Shown here: in pieces, positions 34,307-46,443 of the stretch
How the letters are laid out: the number at the start of each line of letters is the position of its first letter
How positions within the stretch are numbered: position 1 is the first letter of the stretch
NCBI GenBank assembly: GCA_037952775.1
Contig: JBANAY010000003.1
Coordinates: forward strand, 20,460,001-20,524,000
Direction of reading: 5' to 3'
Source of the DNA: Clonostachys chloroleuca
Taxonomy: Eukaryota; Ascomycota; Sordariomycetes; Hypocreales; Bionectriaceae
Length of the DNA stretch: 64,000 bases
Position numbers and translations under genes: made by a program
Notes under the pieces: model-generated
Told to the model about the DNA's origin: nothing
Seen by the model: the letters and a program-made list of their open reading frames with translations, nothing else
The model's database searches: none

Positions 34307-34737
34307 GTAGCTGTCCTAGACTAATCCGGTGTTAGACGAGATATGGGTTCTGAAACAACTACGGAATACTCACCTAGATGGAAGTGGACGATTTCAAATG
34401 TTAGTTTATTTGACCTTCTACGATATTGAGGATGAGAGGCAAGTTGCCCTCCCTGGCCAATTAGTATGTATTGAATGAACGAGCTCATTATACATTACAT
34501 CGGCGTGGAATTTCCAGCAGCTCTTCAACCTCACAGAGTCATAGCTGGGCTACAATTATTACTGAGTAATCTCTTGACATAGGAGTAAGAAAGAAAACTC
34601 CTTTCCAACTCATTCCCTGTGTGGAAAATATTACTCCAATGGTAGAATTCTTCGTCTGATATACGAATTAATCTTGCGTCTTACGACAACTGTCTAAGTT
34701 TTTACATTACAACTCAAGGTATAGACCTAGGATAGGT
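34307..34737. other. Intergenic region between convergent genes
   Basis: The 3' ends of the aldo-keto reductase and of the seven-helix protein face each other across about 430 AT-rich bases. No gene is seen. Confidence 0.5.
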
Positions 34738-36141
34738 TTATACCTGTTGAACACCAGGCACCATGATTTGGTTAGGTTCATCAGGTACGAACGATAAATT
34801 GACCTTGTGAGGCACCTCATGCAAGCCTGCTGACTTTGCTCTTTCCAGAGTTGATGTAGAGTTCTGCGTGACTGAACTTGCCCATGTATCACCTGTGGCC
34901 TGCCTTGGAGGTTCTTGTACCACATCCCTGATCTCCGGTAATCTTGTTGGCTCGGTCTCGCTACTGTCCTCGGAGCTTGTGCAGTCATTTCGATGGCGGG
35001 CGCGGTGTTGCTGAATAGGACTCCAATTGCTCAGACGTCCAATGGTGGGTGCAAATCCGATCGCATTGGGACCAAGGTCTCGGTGGCAGACGCAGTCGCA
35101 TCTTCCGGCTATGCTTCCTATTTTGACGAGTTTGGCAATAAGGTCGGCCATGGATAGTTCGATATGCAGTTTGACCAAGTAGGCAAGCGGGTGGAAGAAT
35201 ACATAGCTGGAAAGATTCATTCGCATTAGACTTTGATCATTGGGACGGAGGGTAATCGACAAAGACATACAAGTGTTTGTTGTTGAGGGACATCATTGTA
35301 ATGATGAGAACCTAAGAATAAACGTAAGCTCAGCCCAATGTCACATGTCTCCGGCAAGGCAGCTCACATCCATGGTCATCGAGATGGAAATCATGAATAT
35401 GTTTACACGATAGAGCGTCACATATCTTGATAGCCCACGCGCAATAAGTGTCGACCGCACAAGATAGACGAAGTAGAGGTTTAGGCACACGTCGATAATG
35501 GCGAGCATGACCTTTTCCGTACGGTCCCAGATATCGTTGATTCGAATGTATCGTTGCGATATCTGGAGCTGGGCTGGTATCCAAATGCATGCGACCGCGA
35601 CATTAATGAGGACAATGAATCCAAATACGACACATTTCAAGCGGTGTATTATGGCGGTATTGTCGGCGATGAGGCCGGCTCGGTTGAGGATGATTTGATA
35701 AATGCATTGAACCTGGATTGTCCAGAGGAGAACTATTTACGCCCATATTAACATTGGACGAATCGGGATCTTGGACGGACACTCACTCGTTCCTCCAAAA
35801 AACCAGAAACTGGGATAGCCACTCATGTCAACAATCTTCCTTGCAGCCGGTCATTTTCGTAAGCATCATACGAACCTGGGTGGTATATGTCCGCGCATGT
35901 ATGCAAAATAGATGACACCAATTATCGTGCTAGACCACAGCTCGAGCCAGATCAGGATCATGTAGAGGTTCACCTTCCGGATCCGCCTCCATTGGGCGTA
36001 TGTCTGTGTGAAGCAGCGGATGAAGGCGAAGAGTGTTAGGGACAAGGACATGCCCCAAACCACGCTGGCATCTGATAGCCCTTCGCTGTTCGGGAGGATG
36101 GGAACGTAGTCTGGCGGGACAAACGTCCCGTACTCGGGCAT
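34738..36141 (-). CDS. Seven-helix integral membrane protein of unknown function
   Basis: Five exons fit: 36141-35876, 35821-35787 (35 bases), 35732-35368, 35311-35271 (41 bases) and 35206-34738. The total is 1176 bases, 391 residues. Seven hydrophobic segments can be traced, among them SVVWGMSLSLTLFAFI, LYMILIWLELWSSTIIGVIY, FWFFGGTILLWTIQVQCIY, CVVFGFIVLINVAVACIWI, VMLAIIDVCLNLYFVYLV and VLIITMMSLNNKH. The last ~160 residues form a polar tail rich in S, T and charged residues. The overall plan recalls fungal rhodopsin-like or receptor-like integral membrane proteins, but no diagnostic motif allows a function. Intron 1 uses an unusual donor, GTTCGT, chosen because it alone keeps the family-like frame. 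The two tiny exons make automated models of this gene unreliable. Confidence 0.72.
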
Positions 36142-38829
36142 GATGATTCCGCTTCAGTGACACTGCTAGAGTGTGGTGGAAATATCGAGGTTTGTTTGAT
36201 ACATCGAGGTCTCACCCACTTCGGCGGATTCACTTGGCTTTGCACGTCCAACGCAGCTGTCGTTCTGCAAATGCGGTCCGACACCAATTGTGTGTCCCAA
36301 AGTAGTGGCCGTGGTCATTAATACTGATACTGGAGAGCGCATCTGGGACTGAGGGCAAAGGGGATCTGACTGGTAAATAAATGAGGAGGCCGGGGGCAAG
36401 TCTTTGGGCCCTCCTGGACTTCAGCTGAACTAGCAAAGACATTGCGCACTTTTGCATGTTTCCCCTTTTTGGGCGATTGGTCTCTCCTCCCTGCCGCCCT
36501 CGACCATCGGTTTCCTCGGGCTGGGGGAACTCCTTACGCTAAGACATATCATTTCTTTTGTTGTTCTCAGATGGCGAGGAATGCTGTCCTCTCGGCCTGG
36601 CCCTCTTTCGCCCTGCGCAGTGAGAACTTGCCTAAGCGTGTAACGGAAAAAGCAATTCTGCAGTGTGATTGGCCCGTTATTGGTTTTGTTTTTTTTCTAT
36701 GAGTGTGTGATGGTAGTGACTAACAAGCTTAGATGCAGTGGCAATGCGGCTAGTCGTCTTATTGTGCGTGTACGCCGAGAAAAGAAAAGACGGTCTGAGC
36801 AGCTGGTGAGAATAGCTTGCATCCCAGGGCCCCGATTTCGATTTATGACATTGACTAGGACTCTCGCCCCTTCGTGCGCGATCAGATTTCCCATTTGGTG
36901 GCCCACTCGACGTCCCATGCCTCCGTCTGATGCGGTTTCATAGACATTGCTCTCACTCGCGGTGTCCATTTTCTATTATGGATCGGCCGGTAGCGACTTG
37001 CTTCCGTAATGTTATCTGGTGGAGTAACGTTGCCACTTAATTCTTGATGGCAAGATAGATCATCTGGATATTGGGCCGGCTTGTCGAAAGTTTTAGATAT
37101 CGGATGTATATGCTGGATACGTATGCATTATTCACACAATGTCTCGCACGTTGGCCTAGCCTACCATACCATATCGTGATCAGATGATTTTCGTCCCAAT
37201 TTTGCCACCATATCAATTCGTCACTTCTCCCATCAGCAAATTGCCTGCCGCCCAAAATTTGACCATCTCACCCGGTGTCTCTAGTTGCTACCTTAGCACG
37301 GCTTTTCCGGGAGGGAAGCGGACCAGGACTATGGACCGCCGGACCGCGGATGCTACCCGCATCAAAACCTTGTCTCTAAATTCGGGGGTTTGTCAAGTAT
37401 CTGGACCAGATCATGTGCATCACTAGTCTAAAGATACTCTCGGCCAAGCATAGCAGTGCATGAGATCGGGTTAGATGTGGGCTGGGACAGCCCATACAAT
37501 CACGCTTGTCCACTCAGTATAGGTGCTTGGATGCTGATCATTCCCGCCAGATTGACTCCAGTGATCCCGCCACTCCGGTATTCTTCGGGGCTGCTGAGGC
37601 CAGCGATTTGGATGCCAATCGAAAACTTGATAATTTGCAGGCTCACTCTTGTATTAGTTATTGACAGAGGGAAGCACCTTGGGCGGACCTATGGGTGACT
37701 GAGTTATACTGGCTACCCTTTTCCAGCTTCCAGACTCCCCAGCTCTGATAAAGCCACCAATTTGGTGAGAAACTGACTCCTCGGAGTTTCCGGCGGTTGA
37801 CTACAGAGTCAACACATTTGGGAGTCACGCCTTCGCCACGATGATCAGATGTCTAAATAATCCGAAGCAAAGCAACAATAGATTCGGCAGGCCTTCTACG
37901 CTTTGGCCTTAGAATGTCCAATGCGCCCAAGAACATATCGAAGATCAACTTCATCGTTGTCCATTCGTAAACAGTAGTGCTTTGTGTGTGAGAGTTTTGC
38001 AAGCTAGAGACAAGCTTAATGTCCCAAACTATCGAGTCGGCTAGGGATGCATGGTTTATCAAAGCTTTCCACGGACTGCGGTCGTATTTACATGAAGCCT
38101 TCATCAGCTTGAGGCTTAGAGAATGTGTATACACGTCAAGCGAATTATTTGTGAGGATCTGAGCTGAGCGTCGAAGTCGAGTTTTAGTTGGTGTGACGTG
38201 ACCCTGACCTAGTCAGATTCAACATTTGAGGTGATACATTAATCTCCCAGGCTTGTCCTGGCGAAATAAAGGTGAAGGTTCAGTTATTTAATTTCTATGG
38301 TCTCTCCAGAACATCTCGAAAGCTCGAAAGCACAGGTGATCTGTGATCCGAATAAGTCTGAATACCCTCTTCGGCTCATGCCCGAGGTTTACCGGCCACG
38401 GACCGCCTATTGCTCAGCCAGCGTGTTTGGCAGCAACACAACAGCAATTGGGTTCCCAAGTTGAGGAGTGACGTGAATGGTACCGGCATATCCTAAACCT
38501 GAGACGTTAGACCAAGAAGGAATGTTATCTCCCCAACGAGCTAAAGCTGCTATCCGATTGAATTCCGGAGAGCCGGTGCCAGCAACCAATGATACCGTTA
38601 GATCTATGCAATAGTTCAGCAAACTATTATGGTCTGGGGCCTTTAGGCCGCATTGCATCTCCACCCCACCTGATCAGGCGAGGAAGCTTAGGTCTAAATG
38701 ACTCCATAACCTGGCCCCTCCTCACGAAAACGAACGCGCTCGAGGTTAGCCTCCCAGACCACCGCTTGTCTCCACGGCTAACTAGAGACTTCACTTTGGG
38801 GGAGTGATGCGAAGAGATTATGCAGAAAT
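36142..38829. other. Gene-poor region, possible hydrolase relic at one spot
   Basis: About 2.7 kb. Apart from a minus-strand relic listed separately at 38407-38610, I find no coding pattern. T-rich and promoter-like sequence lies around 36440-36700, upstream of the seven-helix gene. Confidence 0.45.
38407..38610 (-). pseudogene. Possible C-terminal fragment of a beta-lactamase-like serine hydrolase
   Basis: A minus-strand frame ends with GLGYAGTIHVTPQLGNPIAV followed by VLLPNTLAEQ and a stop. This is similar in pattern to the last strands of fungal class C beta-lactamase/transpeptidase-like hydrolases (a glycine-tyrosine turn, then a hydrophobic strand ending in an asparagine). No other part of such a gene is found nearby. 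The match is short and from memory, so this is tentative. Confidence 0.2.
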
Positions 38830-40190
38830 ATGTCGTCGACTAAGCTCCCAAGCAACGGCGTCACAGAAATCCATGATTCAAGCCGGAGCACAACGGATGA
38901 GGAGTTTGAAGATGGGGACGAATTCCCTGAGGGTGGTTTGAGAAGCTGGATTTGCGTCCTGGGCAGTTTCATTGGCCTTGTGGGCAGCATGGGAATTCTG
39001 AATTCCATCGGCACACTTCAGTCATACCTGGAAAGGAACCAACTGCGAGATTATCAGCCGGGGCAGATTGCCTGGATATTCGGTGTCTTCAACTTCCTAA
39101 CTTTCTTCTTTGGGCTACAAATTGGTCCTATCTTTGATGCGAGAGGTCCTCGCTACCTGTTGCTCTTAGGAACCGCCTTCATTTTTGGATGTTTGATTAG
39201 CCTCGGGTTTTGTACCGAGTACTGGCACTTCATGCTCTCCTTTGGAGTAGCAGGCGGGACTGGGATATCGCTAATCTTTACGCCCTGCATTTCGGCTGTT
39301 AGCCATTGGTTCAAAAACAAACGGGGACTTGCTACGGGGATGGCTGTTGCAGGAGGCTCGCTCGGAGGTATTATTTTACCTCTTGTGATGCAAGATCTCT
39401 TCCCCAAAGTGGGATTTGCCTGGACGACGCGGGTTATTGCCTTGATGTGCCTGGTTTGTGCCGGTGTCGCCTGCGGGCTGGTGGCATCTCGTCTTCCCAA
39501 GAGGCCCTTCTCCAGGGAAAATATCTTACCCGATCTGAAGATATTCCGAGATCAAAAACTAACACTGACTACTATGTCAGTATTCTTTATCGACTGGGGA
39601 ACATTTGTTCCTTTGACTTACATATCCTCCTATGCGATAGCCCATGGCGTCGATGAACCGACTGCTTTTAAGCTTATAGCTGTTCTGAATGCTGGCTCAT
39701 TCTTGGGGAGATGGCTGCCGGGCTATGTTGCGGACATAATTGGTCGATTCAACACCCTAGCCATCACCGTCGGCCTTTGCTTTCTGTCCACGGTAGCACT
39801 GTGGCTGCCAGCTGGTGATAGTCTTGCCATGATGGCAGCATACAGTGCCATATTTGGGTTTGCCAGTGGAGGCAATATCAGCTTGACGCCAGTATGCGTA
39901 GGGCAGCTTTGTGACACGAAGGATTATGGGCGGTATTATGCCACTTCTTACACAATTGTCAGTTTCGGGTAAGCTTTCCTCTCTCTACTCGTGCTCATTG
40001 GACATGCACTGACCATCGCCTCAGGACCTTGACGGGTATCCCTATTGCTGGCGAGATCCTTCACCGCTGTAATGGAGATTTCTGGGGGCTGATAACCTTC
40101 ACCTCTTGCTCCTACGCCATGGGGCTCATTTGCGCCTGGTGTGTCAAAGTCCTACATTGTGGGTGGAAAAAGCCTTTTGCAGTTTACTAG
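38830..40190 (+). CDS. MFS transporter of the monocarboxylate (MCT) type
   Basis: Two exons, 38830-39968 and 40025-40190 (56-base intron), give 434 residues with about twelve membrane segments. The acidic N-terminal tail ends in the family motif region EFPEGGLRSWICVLGSF. The first half holds YQPGQIAWIFGVFNFL, GPIFDARGPRYLLLLG and the helix-5 region HWFKNKRGLATGMAVAGGS, all typical of fungal MCT-like carriers. The C-terminal exon supplies LTGIPIAGEIL and the last helix. Yeast relatives (Mch family) transport riboflavin or have unknown substrates, so the cargo cannot be told. There is no cluster partner beside it, as the regions on both sides are gene-poor. Confidence 0.93.
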
Positions 40191-42471
40191 CTACAAGTTT
40201 TAATTTCATATAAATCGAACACGTGAAAATTCTTGGCCCTGAAGTGGGAGACGCTCCTTTGTTTTGTCCCGTTTGAATAACAGGCGTGTCCCGACCTGCT
40301 TTTGGGATTGCATGGCTTACGGCTCCTAGGATTTCGGACAGGTGACATGACTCATGCTTCGATTCACTTGATGGAGAAGTGTTGTATGTATACCTTGGGT
40401 ATGTTTTGGAACTCTGAATGTCCTTGAGACCTGAACGAGACTGGTACTTATTAAACATGTTCATATAAAAGATAGAACAGTCAGCTGTTTCTGGAGGAGA
40501 GCGGTAACAAAGGGAAAATAGTGCATAAACTTAGTTCATTAATTAGGTAGATATCACTAATTGTAGACGTAACGTGAGAGGCGTCATGCCCCTGATTCGA
40601 TGTACGACCCGCACCAAAAGTTCCGACAGCCATGTACTGATCAGGTCAAAACAAATCTTTTGGTACCTTTAACGACAAAAACCGCCGTTCAGAAACCGGC
40701 AAACAGTTTCGAGATTGCCAACTCCCTTTTTCTTGACGGTCGTTGTTCTCGAAGTCTGGGTCGATTTTATGACCGGCATGGAGGAGGGAGGAGCAGAAAC
40801 CTTCTGAGTGGTCCACCTGTTTATGCTCTGGTTAACGATTTCGGTTTTTTTAAGAGAGAGCGTCGCCATCTGAAACATTTCGGGTTCATCCTGGTGGCTT
40901 TTATATTTGCTGTGGTCGAGCGGAGTTCAGAGAGTGTACGACTTCGGGTGAGAAGCTCACGTACCATTAGCCGGTGATTATTGAGACATGGCGCGATGTT
41001 AATGCCGAAGCTGCCTCGAAATACGCGCACCCTATTGGTAGAAAACTCATATCGCTAGATTTTACCTAATCTCCAAAACTCTCCTCACTGTAACGGAGGG
41101 GCTTTGGCGAGCCTTTAGTTTAAAATATGTTTCAACTTTCGAGAAGAAGAAACACAGCACTGATATAAATAGCTTCTTGCTCGCTTGTGCATAAAAAATT
41201 GGAACGGGGATGCGGTGGCAAATAGCAATTTAGCAATCATATCACAAGTAAGATATATTTCGTCTGCTGGAAGGAAGATCTTTCTGAATTCGTCGAATCA
41301 CAAATAATGGACCGCAACAATGAATATTCTCCAGAGATTCTGGACCAAGTCGGGCTGAAGCGCCGAGAGTGACGATCAGTGTAACATGAGCTTACTTCCG
41401 ATAAAACTGTTAACGTGTGACCTTCTCATCCGATTGGCCTTCTTAAACGATTGGATGTGGCAAAATGAAACATAAGACGAATGCAGGTCAACAGCCTTCA
41501 ATGATGCTCACAAGGGTGCCGTTTAAAGTCCCGCCCTAGTTTGTTGCAAGAAAAAGCACACTCGATTGGGAATCTAGCGTCGGATTGCCCTGCAATACTC
41601 CAAACGAGAGAGTTAACCTTCTGGGCTAGACCACCAACAACGATGTTTGAGGAAGACGATAGCGACGTCATCTCGTATCTTTGGCTTTGTCTTGGACTTC
41701 AAGCTCGGTGGACTTGGAACTTCGCATGCATTGCAGAGCCAGAAACTAGGGTAGAGAAGTGCTGACAATCCATGATATGATGGCTGCTCAATGTATGATC
41801 GCCATGTATGATGGACGAGCTACGGTACTACCGGAGTTTTCGTAGGCTATTCGGCATAAGGGTTGAGGAAGGCGTCTCAATGTTTCACTGATTGGTAAAG
41901 GTAGCATCCAGACAAGCCCAGAAACCAACAGCATCAGGCAGGCTATACGCCGGTCACACAGTGATGCCTATTGTGTAAATGGTGATCTCATCAGCTGCTT
42001 CTTCATGCTCAATGACGTCCTCCGCCGCTCCAGGCCCGCCAGACTAATGTTGGTTACACAACCACCGTAAGATGGGCCAAGATGGCTTGCACTACATGTA
42101 TCGGAATAGGGTCAATGTAAATACCCGATTGGCCATATACGGTCAGATTGCCGTGGGCGAGCGTGGAGCGGCACACGGCTCATTTTGTTTGGCCGTGCTG
42201 CGGTCATGAAACATATTCTCCACTGCTGAAGCTGAGACCTGCAGAAGGTATCTAAGCTATGGCAAGCAAGGTACATTGGACATTTCAACTTGTTGTAGCC
42301 CTTGGATTCAGCCAACCTCTGTCTCATTAGCGTGATGGAAGAAGAAGATGGTCAAGGTGGGTTGCCCGCTGATCGACTCTAGCACGAATAATGTTACACG
42401 GTAAGGATGTATAAAGCTACCACTTGCCTTCTACTTTCCCACGAAACTCTTACAACTCAAACCACGATTCC
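40191..42471. other. Gene-poor region
   Basis: About 2.3 kb without a supported gene. A TATAAAG at 42410-42416 precedes the start of the carboxylesterase pseudogene by about 60 bases. The largest ORF (40600-40977) has no motif. Confidence 0.5.
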
Positions 42472-44317
42472 ATGAAGACCTCTTTAGAGAAAACTGTTTC
42501 AATCATGCGAAGTCCATTCTCGCTGGTCGCCCTTGGTGCTTTCTTAAGCCTGACACATGCCTTGGATCTCCCCGGTATCACGCTGCCCTGGAGAAAATAC
42601 CAGGCCGAAGTATTTGCAGACGACGAAAAGGTGAGAAGTCTAAGGATTCGGAAAATGACTTGAGTGAATGGTGTTGACCCTGAGCCTAAGATTTTCCTCT
42701 TTAAAAACGTTCGCTTTGGAAAGGAGCCACCTCGTTTTGGTGCCCCATCTTTCCCTGATTGGGAAGATGATTCTATCCAGAGCCCAGAGGGAATCACAAC
42801 CTACGTCCAGATTAATATGACGGCGTTGAGAAACCGTTCCTGGGGGTGACAACCCCCTTGGAGACCCGCAGAAGCTCCCCACAGACCAGACAGAAGGTTG
42901 CCTGTTCCTTGACATCTATGTTCCCAAGCGGGCTTTTGGAGAAAAGTAAACAACCCTCCCTGTCACCGTATGGATCTTTGGCGGTGGCTACGTAGTGGGT
43001 GCAAAGGACGCAGGCGGCCCCTTTTTCCACCGGCAGGTCCGCCCTCCAAGCGTCCAACTACAGCTCAATCTTCATCGCGGGTAACTATAGAGTGGGAGCA
43101 TTCGGCTGGCTCGCTGGCGACTACATGCAGCGAGTTGGACAGCCCAACGCGGGCCTTTATGACCAGGCTCTCCTCTTCGAGTGGGTTCAGAAATACATCG
43201 ATCAGGTCCATGGCGACAAAGAGTCCGTTAGCGCCTGAGGCGAGTCCGCGGGAGCAGGTTCAATTTTGCACCATCTCGTCCGTAAGGATGGGACGGCTGA
43301 TCCTTACTTCCAAACTTTTGCCACCTAGAGCCCAGCGTTCGAGTGGGCCTGGGACAACTCTGGGAAACTCGACACAGGAACTTCTCCCGGCTTGCTGGGT
43401 GTGAGTTTGCCTACGACATCGACTGCTTGCGCCAGGCACCCGTGCAAGATCTTGCCCAAGCGAACACTCAACTTTTCAACTTGGTATACCAGACCGGCCT
43501 TTTCCCGGTTGGGCCCTCCACGGATAGTAAATGGATCAAGAACCTCTCACCCATCTCCATTTCTGAGGGTAAGAAATATCCCGAGCGCGTGCGCTAGCTA
43601 TCATACTCACTGACTCTCAGGCCTCAGGCAAATACTGGAAGAACATCCAATCGAGCATCATCTCACACGTTTCGAATGAGGGTGATATGTTTGCGCCCAT
43701 GGGTATAGACAGTGAGGCTAAATTCGACGCATTCCCAAACGAATTCCTACCTGGTTCGGCTCTGGCCCCCCCCCCGGAGAGCCGCGATCAAGAGCTAGTA
43801 CGATTGCTAGACGAAGTGGGCGGGCGACTACCGAGGGTGCCTAGCCGCCATTATAACTCACGCCGTCTTCACCTGCAACACACGAGATCTGGCCACAGCC
43901 TACCCTGACGTCTCGTACATGATGGAGTACGGCTTTCCCATTGACAAGCTTGCATGTCATGCCACGGATCTCTTCTCCATGTTTTTCGCCAATGCTACGG
44001 AGATTGAGAAGACCGTGGAGGGATCCTAAAGAATAATACCATTCCTAAGGGGTCACTGGGGCCCTTCATTCAGGCTTGCCTCGGATTCGAAGAACTCTAA
44101 GGCTGACTGCTCGTTCTGGACTGAACTTGCCAAGGAGATTGTGGCCGCGAAGACGACTTATGGTGGTTCACACCGCGCTCCGCTGGAGGCGCAGTATCCC
44201 ATCGATAGTGGCAATGAGCTCTAAGCCATTCGGGACCATGTTTCCGATTGGCAGGTAGGGGCTGGGACTGGCATCGTATGGGGAACTGGGTTCGAAGAAA
44301 TCGCTCGAGGGTCGTAG
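42472..44317 (+). pseudogene. Carboxylesterase type B (cholinesterase-like), inactivated
   Basis: The remains of a secreted carboxylesterase. An N-terminal signal peptide (PFSLVALGAFLSLTHA) is intact. A 60-base intron (42631-42690) joins to IFLFKNVRFGKEPPRFGAP, and later pieces keep LPVTVWIFGGGYVVGA (oxyanion region), AGNYRVGAFGWLAGD and GESAGAGSILHHLV with the nucleophile serine. The frame is broken many times. It shifts at a G run near 42840-42848 and again near 43020. Stops occur in frame at 42948 (TAA), just before GESAG (TGA in place of an expected tryptophan codon) and at 43327 (TAG), with more near 44026 and 44222. A second intron seems to remain near 43569-43620. Several stops fit C-to-T or G-to-A changes. 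The gene is dead, but its promoter and signal peptide are preserved, which suggests fairly recent loss. Confidence 0.88.
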
Positions 44318-44390
44318 GAGGCGGTGCCCAGGTGTGACAAGGGAACTGCCTAACCTAGGCTATTAGCTGAATCCCTGACTTGGAGTAAAG

Positions 44391-44540
44391 TGAACAATAG
44401 TCTTTGTAAGGTTGGACAACGGTTTTTGCAAGGTTGAACAATGGTCTTTGCATTAGTCTGAAAGATTGGACAATAGTCTTTGTAAGGATGGACAATATTC
44501 TTTGCAAGATTAACGATAGTCTTTGCAGGGTTTAGGGTTT
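44391..44540. repeat. 22-base minisatellite, about six imperfect copies
   Basis: Units of the form GGTTGGACAATAGTCTTTGCAA repeat head to tail, with small changes and one unit extended to about 30 bases. The array runs into GGGTTTAGGGTTTGG, which looks like two telomere-type units. It lies between the dead carboxylesterase and the F-box gene. Confidence 0.75.
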
Positions 44541-44770
44541 GGAAACAGACCGAACATTAGTGCAAATCTAGGAAATATAATCGAGATTAGGTATATAATC
44601 AAGATTTGAGATGTATGGAAGCAACTTATGGTTTCTTAATTCCTACCTCCTTTATCTACAGGGTACCTAAGTGAACTGACCAAGTCACCACACGAGTATT
44701 CCGCCTCAACTCATCCTACACACTCTTCCCATCTTTTCTCCGTTTCTTTTCCTGCCGTGGTATCCTTCTA

Positions 44771-46227
44771 ATGGCAGTTTGCCATAAATATAAAATGGAA
44801 CACAGTACAGAGTCAGTAACTTTACAATCGCTCGCATTCGAGCTCCAGCACCTCATTATCCAATCCCTCGATCCCATCGGCCTCATTTCCCTTAGTCAGA
44901 CTGGCCGTTTTTACCGCCAGCTCATCAACCCCAGCCGCAAAGAGCAGATAGAGCGCCTGCTGGCACTTGAATGCCTTCCCGAGTATGGCGGCGAAAGGCA
45001 AGTCATTCTATACCCGGACAGCGATGAGGCTGTGGCAGGCCCAGACTGGCACAGAGACGCGTGGCCGGAGCATCATCGCTGGGCATGCGCAGTCTGCCTC
45101 CGACTTCTCCCCCACAATCACTTTGACAATCATTCCCTCCTTAGACGGCGGTACCGGAAGCCGGGGCTGGGTTCTCCAGAAGCGACGCCGCTCACATCAT
45201 GGGAACCTGGCTCAGGGAGGAGGGCAGGTCAAAACGCCCGCAGCAGACAGCAGCGCCAAAACGATCCCCCCAGAGACCCCCAGCAGCTTGGATGGGCGCG
45301 TGCCCGGCGAAAGTGCAACGAGTGCATGTTCCAGCGAGGGGAGTACGGGCACCTGACTCGGACGCGGTCTGGCTATCCGCACTGCACGCCAGAGGTGCCC
45401 ATCCAGGTCAGCCGCCGCCTTGTCTTCAACTCCGTGTTTGATCGCTATTTCCCAGGGCTAGAAGCTAGCCTGGAGGCTGGGCCGCGCCCGTTTCCGCTAC
45501 GGAAAGATACTTTAACCCAAGCAGGCATTCGCGAAGAGACCTGGACAATGTATATGGTGCGGTGCTCTGGGTGCCAGCGCTGGCAAGAGCAGCGAGCGTT
45601 CCGGTTCGGGGGACATTCCAAGTATTGGAAGCCGAAGGTCGATTCGAATGGACGGCTGATACGATACAGCGAGCTATTCTTTGCTGAGTGCTCCCGGTGA
45701 TGCTTGACGAGGTGCGCTGCAATCGCTGCTTCGTCCGAGAGCATGGCCGTAACGCCCTGGGGTGGAAACTGATCAGGTTCTTTAGGAGGGTGATCGGGGA
45801 GCTGTTTAGCCAAACCCAGGAGCAGCTAGACTGGGCCTGGTACTCGAGCTCCAATACATGCAGAACCATTCCCAAGCAGCACATCAAGGAGCTTCAGGAA
45901 ATAGCGCAGAAATCTTACCATGGGGTGTTTGAGAGGAGGGACCGCTATGAGAGGAGACGGGGTATAGCGTGCATGAAACATTCTTATGTGGCGAACTTGA
46001 CGATGCTCCACGAGGAATTTAAAACCCTGTGGACGGCGATGAGGACGCATGCTGACTTCGTCGAGGAAGCCTTCTTAGAGAACGCGTATTTCATGGCTTG
46101 GCTTGATTGCTACCACGAATCAGAGGCCATATGGAAATGGCTGAGGAAGGTCATAGATGAGGTTGAGAGCAATCCAGACATGCTGGTGGCGTGGGCGCTT
46201 GGACGGGATGGTGCGTCGTTGACGTAG
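44771..46227 (+). CDS. F-box protein with cysteine-rich region, one-base frame break
   Basis: Two overlapping frames, 44771-45700 and 45688-46227, together span one gene. The length is 1457 bases, one short of 486 codons. The N-terminus has an F-box-like motif, LAFELQHLIIQSLDPIGLIS followed by LSQTGRFYRQL, expected to bind Skp1 in SCF ubiquitin ligases. The middle carries paired cysteines (CAVC, CNEC, CSGC and, in the second frame, CNRC) that may bind zinc, as in many Aspergillus F-box proteins. The first frame stops at TGA 45698-45700, and the continuation frame has its own stop at 45685-45687, so the lost base must lie within 45688-45700, probably in the CCC or GG run. An in-frame ATG at 44795 is an alternative start. 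The overlap TGATG also allows stop-restart coupling, which is less likely. Confidence 0.78.
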
Positions 46228-46443
46228 CTTGTAAAAACACAATTGTTGCTCTTTTTGTTATTGAATCTGTCTAAACAAGTCCAACTGCCTGTTGTTGAAG
46301 CACCTTCTGTTCCTGAAACCCCGAACGCCGTCCCAAACCCAAAATAAATATGCTGAATGCCCACCGTCACCGAACGCCAATATGTCCGCCGTGAAGGATG
46401 GTATTTTCGCTTTGCAAGAATACCTTTTCGCTTTGAAAGAGTA

